From contig BFEA01000086.1 of the NCBI GenBank assembly GCA_003427395.1, positions 3,368,516 through 3,393,943 on the forward strand: DNA of 25,428 bases. The letters run 5' to 3'. The notes below the pieces were generated by a model. That model was not told where the DNA came from and made no database searches. It saw only the letters and a program-made list of their open reading frames with translations. Source of the stretch: Chara braunii. Lineage: Eukaryota > Streptophyta > Charophyceae > Charales > Characeae. The position numbers and the translations under genes are program-made. Position 1 is the first letter of the stretch; every line of letters starts with the position of its first letter. Shown here in pieces: positions 16,830 through 25,428 of the stretch.

Positions 16830-19800
16830 TTAGTCCCAGTTTGTGAAGAGTAGAGTACCTCCATCTATTTTTGCGATTTTGTTTTCTAAAGCCCATGTTT
16901 TTTTTAAATTTCTCAGACCAATTTTTTTTTGTCTGGTTGTATTATCTTTTGTTGTTCCTTTTGTTCTTTGATCCAGCGTGCTCTTACTTCCGTTTGTATT
17001 ATGCTTTTTATTTCCACCCATTTCTCCTCTAAGGTTGACAATTGTCCTTCTAAAGTGCCTTTGCACCTTGCTTTCCAGATTGTCCACAGCGTTGCTCTCC
17101 TCCATAAGTCTGCCATTAACACTGCACCTTCTTCTAGTTTTTCGCTTTCCAGTCTTCCCGTTAGCAGATACAGTGTATTGCTGGGGAGATTATGGTTCGT
17201 TAGCTTTTGCCAGAGGTTTTTTGTTTTAATCCACACTTCTTGTGCTTGTTGGCAGGATATTAGGCAGTGGACCAAAGATTCTTCAGCATGGTCATTACAC
17301 ACTTTGCACAGGGACATTTGTTGTTGGGGATCTTCCTGTTTTCTCCTTTTAGCCAACCATTGGTTGACTGGCACTGCCCAATACAGTATGAGCCACTGTA
17401 GATTTCTGATCCTTACCGGTTTTATGTTTGTGTACTGGCTCAATGAGATTTTATTTGTCCAACCTGCGTTTTCGCCCAAGTTTCTTTTCCACCTTTCTGA
17501 GATTACTGGGAGAGGATCCTTTGTGAGATTACCCAGTTTGTAGCCTGTTTTAACTTTATAATCATATATTGGGGTGAGCTTTTTGGCTCTCCCCGAAGTG
17601 CTAGGTACCATCCACCCCCATTCCGCCGGGTCCACTTCTAGATCTTTGATGTCTAAGTTTGGTCTGTATAGCCGAGTTCCATTTAGATCAAGTTGGTTAG
17701 TAGGGTTTTGTTTTCTGTGCTTTTTGAGTGTACATGAACGTACCTTTTTTAGGGTATTGAGCTTTTCGGTTGTCCTCGGTTCTATTACCCTGACTGGTGT
17801 TACCCAGGATTTGTGTCCTTCCGCAAGTTCATACGTGGCGAAGTCTGCTTTCCCTTCCTCTGCATCTATTATTTGGATCAGTTTATAAGCAATGGTTGGG
17901 GGGTCTGTTTCAGTTTCAGTTTTTGTGGCCCAGTCCCCCACTGTCCACTTTTTTTTGCTTTTCAGGAGAACCCATTTCAATAGGACGCTTTCCAGCAGGC
18001 TTGCTAACTGTTCTTTCAGTTTGTGAATCCCTTTGAGTTTAGTTCTGAGGTCTTGCGCTGTCAGCCATCTGTTTTCCTCTGAGTTCCATATATGTTCTAT
18101 TTTCCACTCTCCCTTGCTCATCCACTTCCTCCAATGCTTGCCTTTTGTGTTTAAGGACCATGGTTTATGATTTTGGTCCGTTAGCAAGGGATTCCCAAAG
18201 AGCGGCTGCCTTAGAACTTCTTCTCTTATTCTTGGTGTTCTTATTTTTTGCGGGAAGCTGGTCCTCCAGTGTTTTATTAGAGTGGCCCAGTGCTCGCTTG
18301 TGGGATCTTTGTCCTTTGCCTGTCTCCCCCTCGCTTTTCTTCTTGGGTTCCAAGAGGGGTTGAGGATCCAATGGTACCCTTCTATGGAAGGGTCTACCTT
18401 GAAGGGTATTAGGTTTCGGATCTGGTGAAGGGCCATCTCGTGCCATGGCACCTCTTTATTGAACAGGAGTTTTATTACCCACTTGTGTTGCAGTGCTTGA
18501 AATTGTATCGCGGGGTTTAAAAGTCCCAATCCCCCTTGAAGTTTGGGTCTGGTGATGTATTTCCAGGCCGCTTTAGACATGTAATGTTCGTTTTCGACCT
18601 TCCCAGTCCAAAGATAGGACCCTAGTTTATTTTTGAGACTTGCGAAAAAGCTTGCTGGTGGGTTCCAGAGGGAAGCCACATACCATCTTGTGGACAGAAT
18701 TGAAGTATTGAGTACTAAAGCTCTTCCCATGAGTGATACGTTGGCTGCTTGCCACCCTGCAAGTCTATTCGCCATTTTGAGTAGGAGGCTGGTTCCTGAG
18801 GAGTTGTTGGTTCCTTCGGACGATATTTGGATCCCTAGGAAGCACATCGGCTGCTGTGGGTCTAGCCATTGTATTCCTTGTGTGTCTTGGGTTTGTTGGG
18901 GGGGTTGGGAGGGAGCTAACCACCAGCCTATTGTCTTGTTCCAGTCGATTTTCATTTCTGATGCTAATTGGAAGGCTTGCATTGCTCTTGTGAGAGCTTG
19001 GAACGAAGAGTCGGACGCTCTAATGAGGATCGTCAGGTCGTCTGCGAATAGTATAGTTGTGGGAATAACGAGTGATCTTCCGTCTTGCTGGACTACTAGT
19101 CTTTCTATTGATGGGTCCTTGCGGAGGTAGGCTGCTATTGCTTCCATCACGAAGAGGAAAATTGGTGCTGCGAGTGGATCACCCTGTCTTACGGATCTAG
19201 TCATTTCGTATTTCTTTGAGAGGTGTCCGTTAACCTGTACCATTCCTCTAGCGTCTCCATATAGAACCCTTACCCATCTTCTGAAATTTGACCCTACTCC
19301 CATCTTTTTCATACTCTGTTGAAGGAAATCCCAATTTACCTGATCATAGGCCTTTTCGAAGTCAAAGAATAATATAGCTGCATGTACTCTTTTGTCTTTT
19401 ATGATCATGGTGGCTTCGTTTAGTGTTACTACATTATCTAAAATATATCTTCCTGGTATGAAACCTGTTTGGTCTATGTGGAAGCATTTGTCTGTAACAT
19501 TCTTGATTCTATTGGCTAGGGTTTTAGTTAGTATTTTGTATATTACTGGTAAAAGGGTTATGGATCTATAATTTCTTATGTCTTCGCGATCTCCTTTCTT
19601 GTATAGATAAGTGACTATGCTCGTGCTCAGGTCTTCTCCTATAGATCCTTCAGTAAAGGCCTCTTTGAAAAAGGCAGTAACAAATTCCCCTACCATGTGC
19701 CAATTTACTTGCCAGAACTCTTTCGGGAGTCCATCATTACCTGGGGTTTTGTTGGGTTGCATACTCCTGAGTGCTTCGAAAAGTTCTTCGTTTGTGATTT

Positions 19801-21255
19801 CTTTTTCTAAGAGGTCTGTTGCTTCCTGGTTGAGACTTTTATCTAGATATTTTAGGAATTTCTCTCTTGCTTTTCGCACGTTGTTTGGGTTTTCAAGGAA
19901 GGTTTTAGATGCGTATAGGTTCTGATAAAGGCCTGCAACTACTTTCAATATTGCTTCTTGTGACGTCGACGTGTTTCCTAGAGTATCCCTTAAGGCTTGT
20001 ATCCTACTATTCCTGTGGACTGATTTAATCTTTTGGAAGAAGAATTTCGTCATGCTCTCATTGCTTTCGCAGTCCTTTACTCTGGCCCTGATGGCTAGTC
20101 CCTGTCTTCTCCACTCAGCCCATTGTCTAAGCTCTGTTCGTGCTTCCTCTAGAAGATGTTTGTACAAGCTTGCCCCCAGGTTAGCGATGAGGTTGATTTT
20201 GGCTATTTCGACCATAGCTTCGAGGCTTTGTTGCCTTGCCTTCCTTCTGTTTGCTTCCCGTCTTGAGAAAATACTTGCCCAATGGCTTACCTCTCGGATG
20301 GAAGGAGGGAGGTCTCTCACTAACTCCCCCTCTTCCAATTTATCATTAGTTTCTTCCCATTTGGTTCTGAATTCCTGTTTAAATGATTCAATTTAAGGAG
20401 AGAGGTGTTCAGCCTAAAAAAACTTTTCCCGGGAGAGTTGTCGACTGTTAGAGCCAAGTTCATAGTGATGGGGTTGTGGTCAAAGCCATCATAGTGTGGA
20501 ATTCTACCTATTGTGGTGTCTAGGATCGCTCCCTCTAAGGATTCCGATATGAGAAAGAAGTCTATCCTGGAGAAAGAAGTTCTGCCCTGGACTGTTTTCC
20601 TGATGCAGGTATAGTCTTTTTTTTGCGGGTTAAGAAGTCTATAGGGGTCTATTAGGTTATATTCTGTTGTTAACTGAGCGAGGGCTGCCTCCGCTGGAAC
20701 TTGCGAGATTTCATCCGCCCATGAGGTTCTGTCCAACTGAGAGTTCTGGGTTGTGTTCCAGTCGCCTACCAGAATTGTGTGCGTTTGTGGTTGAATTAGC
20801 CTCCCTAACTCTTCGAAGAATATTGTTCTCTCCGTTGACGCATTAGGGGCATATAGGTTTATTATTGTAATGTCTTCACCTTTAAGCGTTAGCTCTACTT
20901 TTGTCCATCTACCACCTAATGGATCCGTCGCAGATGATTTGATTTGTAGTTGTTGCGAAACTATCGCTTGGTTGTGTATTAAGGTTAGAGTACCTGCTGA
21001 AGATGGTTGTGGGCTATGGGCTATTGCTACTGCTGCACATTTTTTTTACCTTCTGATGACTTCATTCTCTATTGTTCTATGTGCATCTGTGCTAGTTAGA
21101 TGCGTTTCCTGTATGCAAACTATGTCCGGGGGGTTGGGATCATTCCAGCCTGTTGTGTTCATCAGACAGTGCCACTTTTCTTGGTTTGTTAGAATAGTTG
21201 CTAATCCCCTCACATTCCAGGATTGGATCACTAGGTCCCCTATTGGTGGTTTCAT
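16830..21255 (-). pseudogene. LINE ORF2: endonuclease, reverse transcriptase, zinc tail
   Basis: The protein nicks target DNA and copies the element RNA from the nick. Starting at ATG 21255: SWNVRGL and CIQETHL, then an in-frame TAA at 21046-21048, then in the same frame YAPN, VGDWN, SRIDFFLIS and FDHNPI. These are the landmarks of an APE endonuclease. A small shift near 20395 leads into a fully open stretch, 20338-16913 (1141 codons). It carries TPGNDGLPKEFW, TGFIPGRYILDNV, FDFEKAYDQV (Asp about 326), RQGDPLAAP (about 384) and FADD (431-434), so the catalytic aspartates are intact. Then comes a zinc motif, CKVC...HCLISC (about 1011-1029), and TLWTIWKARC. A one-base shift at an A9 run (about 16919-16928) cuts the native tail: the next frame gives KKTWALENKIAKIDG and ends at about 16830, matching the copy A tail. 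Three lesions in all, so it is inactive as read, unless the homopolymer shift is a sequencing error. Confidence 0.88.
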
Positions 21256-21343
21256 AGTTTACCTGGACTAATCTTCCCTTGAATTTATGGAACTCTGTTT
21301 AGGTCTCAGAGCTGCTCTTGCCCCTTTTGTTTTCCTTGTTCAA

Positions 21344-23074
21344 TTAGGAGCTGAGTTGGCTTGTCTCCCGACAGTCTTTTTCCCTTTGTGTTGCCTCCTT
21401 CAGTGTGCTTGGGCCGTTCTCCCCAACTTCCATTTCGTGGTCTTCTTTCGTTGCGCAGTATTTTTCTGCAAAGAAAGCTGCCAGCTCCCCTTCTCTTTCT
21501 AGAGGTGCGAAGGGCTTCTCGGACAGTGGGATTAGCTGTGATGGGTTGGAGATCTCTGCTTTCTGCTTGTTTTTCTGCTCTTCCCTGTGTAATATTAGCT
21601 GCAGTTTGTACTTGTCTTGCCTTCTTTTCTCGAAGAAGTGAATGTATTCAAGGAGTTCATTTTCCTGTTGTCCTGACCATGGACAACCCTCAGACTCTGG
21701 GTGTTCTTGCTCCTCCTCTATGTCCTCTCTCTCTTTTTGGTCTTCAACGTGTTTCCTTTTCTCCTCCCCCACCGGTTTTTTCTCTCCCTCCCCCTCCTTC
21801 ATAGTTGTGTCACCTACTTCCCCCCCTGTGCTCTCATTTGTCCCTTCTGCCTCTGCTCCCTGTTCGTTGGCGGCTTTTCCTCTTCCCTTTTGTGCCCTTC
21901 TGGAGTAGGTTTTTTGTTTGGGTTGTTCCTCCCATGCCTTTTCCTCTTGCTGGTACCTCTTGACTGCTTCCACCCATTGTCTTTCCTGCACTGTTTGCAG
22001 GTCTGCACATAGGTCCCTTTCCCAAATCTCTTGCTTTAGCGTGTCCACATTTATCATTGGGTCTTTGGTGAAGCATTTGGGTGGCTTTCTTTCTGTTTTG
22101 AGCGTTTGCCACCTGTTGTCATACGGGGGGTATACATCCGGCCTGGGCGTTGGCTCCCGATCGATGGTCCAGACCCAGTCCGGTGTGTTCAGGTTGTCAT
22201 TGAATACCCAGCCCGCGTACTGTGGATCAGGGATGTACCAATATCCCTTTTTGTTCTCTACCTCCCGCAGATTTGCGGTTCTGAGAGGTTTGGGCTTTGT
22301 GCTCTCTCTTGTTTTCGGGCAGCTGGCATCCGTGCCCAGGTGACTTCTTTGTCTGCACTTGAAGCATACCGTGTGACCCTGATGACTTTGTTTTCCTGTG
22401 AGAAAAACCATTCGTCAGGAGTGAAAGGTGGAGGACTGTCTCCCGTGTCCAGTACTACTGTCATCAAATTGTGTTGTGGGGTGAGAAAGTCCGGTGTTGA
22501 AACAAATCCACTGTGTTTCCCTGAAGTGACCGTATTCCATTGTGACTCTCTCTTTAATGGTGCCGTGCATTCCTTCTGGCACATTGTCAAATTAAATCCA
22601 GAAACGTTTTTTGATCAATTCCTGTCTGTATCTGAAGGGCGTTTGCTGATAATTTGCCGTCTTTTTGCACGGGTGAACTGTAACCACTGACGAATTACAA
22701 ATGAAACACTTGTTTTTCAAAAATGTGGCAAGTGTTTCCTCCATACACAGAACCATGATGACGTTTCTTGTTCTTGGGTGAAAAGACACTTTTGGTTCCT
22801 GCCCTTGGATTGGTTCTAGGGACTTCAGCTTTTCCAAAATCCATTTTAACTTCGCATGTCTGTCCAATTCCTGGCTCTTTTTGGAAAAGGTGAATAAGAC
22901 CGCATGTTTGCTATGGAGCTCCTCTTGCTTGGATGACAACTCCTTGGGGCATTCGTAGATTACTACTTCTTCCTTGTTGTGACCTCCACGATCAATGAGC
23001 TTTGTGGTCTTGACAAGGGGAGTTCTGGTCTGTTCTGCGAGCCAGTTTTGCGTTTCCATGCCCATTCCTTCCAT
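21344..23074 (-). pseudogene. LINE ORF1 with zinc knuckle, broken
   Basis: ORF1 proteins coat the element RNA. The start is ATG 23074. The N-terminal domain (HAVLFTFSKKSQEL, KVSFHPRTRNVIMVLCMEE, VVTVHPCKKT) resembles the RRM-like domain of plant LINE ORF1s. A TAA follows at about 22594-22592, and the frame continues coherently (NVPEGMHGTIKERVTM, ETQWICFNTG). About 22470-22380 reads best one frame over (PPPFTPDEWFFSQENKVIRV). The first frame then returns with the knuckle CFKCRQRSHLGTDASC (C-x2-C-x4-H-x6-C) and stays open to 21344. The C-terminal half is strikingly charged (Glu/Lys/Gln-rich, about 22000-21600), which is long for such proteins. Lesions: one stop and a pair of compensating shifts. 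Domain names are by resemblance. Confidence 0.72.
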
Positions 23075-23149
23075 TGTTGTGTTTGACTATGATTTGAGAG
23101 TTCTACTGCTTGTTAAAGGTGTTACTTTAAAGATAATGAGTGTGACCGT

Positions 23150-24470
23150 GACAATTTTTCTTGATGAGGGTGCTGGAGAGGAGTGGGGGGGCGGGTGGGA
23201 TGGTTAGGATGAGATTGGATTAAGTTGCAAAGTGTGGAGGGGGGGAAGAGAGGGGGGGACAAAGAGGGGAGAGTACGATGTAAGAGGCTGGGGGAAAATC
23301 GATCGTGAGCAGTGAGGACTTAATTGTGTTGGGTGTGGTACTGAAGAGGGAATGAGAGGGGATGGGGGGGCTCTGGGGTGTGAGTTGGTTCGTGTGTGAT
23401 ACAGGTCTGGGTCGGGGTTGGGGATGGGGCAGGGACGGGGTTGGGAGGGGATCTGGATCGGGATTGGGTTGGTTCAAAGTGGGGGTGGGTTGGATCCGAA
23501 ATCTGATTGTGGGGTGATTGGTGTGGGATCAGGTGAGGATTCGAGTAAGGTACGGATTCCGGATTATGGTCGGGATGGGCTCAGGGTGGGGGCTTTAGTG
23601 GGAATGGGGAGAAAAAATAGTGGAACTGTGGAGGGAACGGACTGAGATGATGGCGAAAACGGGGGGGTAGACCAGTCATAATTGGGATGGAAAGAGGTTG
23701 GTCCGGATCGGGGGGGGTTGGGATCGGCACCTGGTGATGGGTCCGATCAGAGTAGGTTCAATTGTGCGGGGCGTTTTGGGATAGGGCTAATGTTTGGGAA
23801 GAGGGGGATCTGGATGTGGTGGTCTAAACTGGGTTAGAATGGGACCGAGAGGGGGGAGCTGAAGTGGAACTGGGTCGGGATTGGGATGGATCCGGGTTGC
23901 CTTGTTGGTCGAGGTTGGGGTTGGGTTAGGGTGGGAGCGGATCAAGATTGATTTGGAGTGGGATTGATTTGAAACGGGGTGGGAGCGCGTCGTAGCCGAG
24001 AGTGGTGTGGGGGGAATTTTAGGATGGGGTGGCGGATTGGGATGGAATAGGGATTGTGGTTGGGGGAGAGATCGGGGTGAGGGTCAGATCTGGATTTAGG
24101 TGGTCTGAGAGGGGTAGCGTCTGGGGTGGGATCACGTCCGGATTTGAGAGAGAGCTGTCGGGATGTTGTCCGGGCTGGGATAGGATCGGGGTTGGGATAG
24201 TTCTCGGATAGAGAATACGTCGGGGTTGGGATGAATCAGGACGGGGATTGGGCGGGAGGAGCCGGAATAGAGCAGGACTGGGATGAAGGGAAGAATCAGG
24301 GCGGGAGGAGTTGGGAAGGAGCGAAAGGAGTCGGGCTGGAACAGGATGGGCCGGGATGGAGGGGGGGGGCATTGGGCTGAAGCTGGGATGGAGCGGGGGG
24401 AACCGGGGTGATGGCTCCGAACTGAGATGAATCGGAGTGGGGATGTAGCGGGAGGAAGTCGGGATGACGT
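23150..24470. repeat. G-rich, strand-skewed simple-sequence block
   Basis: The + strand is dominated by GGGAT, GGGTTGGG and GGATCGG variants with very little C for about 1.3 kb. No exact unit is kept, so this is cryptic simplicity. Many G-run clusters could form quadruplexes. Frames on the minus strand are Pro/Ser-rich only because of the base skew and are not genes. Confidence 0.7.
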
Positions 24471-24504
24471 CAGAACAGAGGAGAACGAGTGACGGGGGGA
24501 ATGG

Positions 24505-24805
24505 TGAAGAAAGAAGGGTGGTGGGGAATGCGACGGGATGGGCGCGTGAATAAAGTAGGAAGGTGGAGCGGGTGTGTTTGTGGGGAAGACAGAGTCAGGA
24601 AGTTCTGATGGGCGAGCAAATAAGGTAGGGAATTTGAGTCGGTATCAAGAAGACGGGCCCGCAAGTAGTGTAGAAGACGGAATCAGGGAGTTTTGATGGG
24701 CGCGCGAATTAAGTAGGAGACGGGATCAGGAAGACGGGCGGGTATGGGGAAGGAGGAAGAGTGGTGGGAATTGCGACGGGATGGGCGCGCAAATAAAGTA
24801 GGAAG
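24505..24805. repeat. Minisatellite with GATGGGCGNGCRAATAARGTAGG core
   Basis: The core recurs at about 24537, 24607, 24695 and 24780 (spacing 70, 88, 85). The longer unit 24505-24561 is repeated with few changes at 24749-24805. A weaker relative is at 24857. Function unknown. Confidence 0.7.
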
Positions 24806-24899
24806 TTTGAGTCGGGAGTGGGGTAGGTGCGAGTCGGAGTTGGGAAGACGGGTTCTTGATGGGTAGGTCAATTATGCCGGACGAGGGGGGATTAGGTTT

Positions 24900-25355
24900 T
24901 GGGGGAGTGGGTTCATATGTCTAGAACAGATTGTATGTCTGGTGAAGAGATTGACCAAAGAAATTGTTAGAAGCAGGGGGTTAGCGGGAGTGATGGGGGA
25001 GCGAGTTGAGGGGGGCTATCAGGCAAGTTTTCGTGGTAACTTCTCACAGTGATTACACATCGGTCTCTTGAGATTCCTTTTAGGGCCGAAACTCGCGCAA
25101 GCAGCAGCTTCTCTTATTGCGCTTGTGATGATGATTGTCCTTTGCACGTCCTTGAAGCATTCAGGTGTCAACCTCACGGGCTAGAACAAGGATTCAGCTT
25201 TTCTGTCTCTCTTTGTCTCTTCTTTCTAACTTCGCCTTCGTATTCCTTCTTGCTCTTGGCTTGTGTATGGACTCCTCCTTCCTTTCCCTTTCCTTCGCTT
25301 GGCCCTACCTTCTGCTGCGCACTTACTCTCCTTCTCTTCACTTTCTTTCTCTTTC

Positions 25356-25358
<3 letters not shown>
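24900..25358. other. No recognisable gene
   Basis: The segment is at first G-rich, then mixed, then pyrimidine-rich toward the (CT)n edge. No frame or RNA motif was recognised. Confidence 0.5.

Positions 25359-25428
<70 letters not shown>
25359..25428. repeat. (CT)n microsatellite at right edge
   Basis: Thirty-five CT units run to the last base, the reverse complement of the (GA)n at the left edge. Confidence 0.97.

Larger units (their letters stand above)
16640..23110 (-). mobile_element. Nearly complete LINE, copy C
   Basis: The order on the minus strand is a short 5' region, ORF1 with a zinc knuckle (23074-21344), an 88-base gap, then ORF2 with APE-type endonuclease, reverse transcriptase and zinc-binding tail (21255-16830), then a 3' UTR that runs into copy B. 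This is the standard plan of plant-type L1-like LINEs. No A-rich tail of its own was identified, so its 3' end is probably lost or interrupted by B. Both boundaries are approximate. Confidence 0.85.

Noticed and set aside
16929-22690. Long + strand frames opposite the LINE
   Set aside because: Shadows of ORF1/ORF2 on the minus strand without protein features.
23220-24372. Proline-rich minus-strand frames
   Set aside because: Produced by the G-rich skew; no conserved motifs.
1-25428. Edges as terminal repeats of one element
   Set aside because: (GA)n and (CT)n are simple repeats; no element-specific sequence is shared between the ends.

Overview
The window looks like eukaryotic nuclear DNA made mostly of retrotransposon relics and simple repeats. 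There are no bacterial-style operons or ribosome binding sites, and microsatellites lie at both ends. The gag and protease wording of the Ty3-type element and the ORF1/ORF2 style of the LINE resemble retroelements I recall from the charophyte alga Chara braunii. That assignment is inference from memory and is not tested here.

Layout on the + strand. 1-39 is (GA)n. 473-976 is an unidentified exon-like reading frame with a strong splice donor. About 2169-3001 (-) is a broken Ty3-type gag. 3431-4411 (-) is a 5'-truncated LINE 3' end (copy A), abutting the poly(A) of a second relic (copy D, 4411 to about 4530). 4651-5111 holds diverged direct repeats, each ending in a stem-loop, and a 13-bp-arm hairpin. 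5768-6313 (-) is a basic retroelement-like ORF with one stop. 6420-8570 is non-coding, with G-rich DNA and a TAGGG array. 8571-8649 (-) is a tRNA-Asp-like gene. 9759 to about 9830 (-) is another retroposon 3' end (copy E). 10100-10390 is a palindromic minisatellite. 10321-12995 (-) is a decayed Ty3-type gag-protease element. 12996-13092 is an A22/T56 foldback. 13122-14345 holds unidentified + strand frames. 14729-14776 (-) is a candidate minimal hammerhead ribozyme, with a TATA-like box about 40 bases upstream. 15492 to about 16610 (-) is LINE copy B. About 16640 to 23110 (-) is a nearly complete LINE (copy C) with ORF1 (zinc knuckle) and ORF2 (endonuclease, reverse transcriptase, zinc-binding tail). 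23150-24900 is G-rich simple and minisatellite DNA. 25359-25428 is (CT)n.

How the parts relate. Copies A and B share a 3' UTR, and A, B and E share a terminal stem-loop just before the poly(A), as expected if a reverse transcriptase recognises the 3' end of its template RNA. Copy C encodes a related but more diverged ORF2. None of the elements is intact: C keeps an open reverse transcriptase frame of 1141 codons but has stops or frameshifts in ORF1, the endonuclease region and the extreme C-terminus. The hammerhead suggests a fourth retroelement type (Penelope-like or retrozyme-like), of which no coding part was found.
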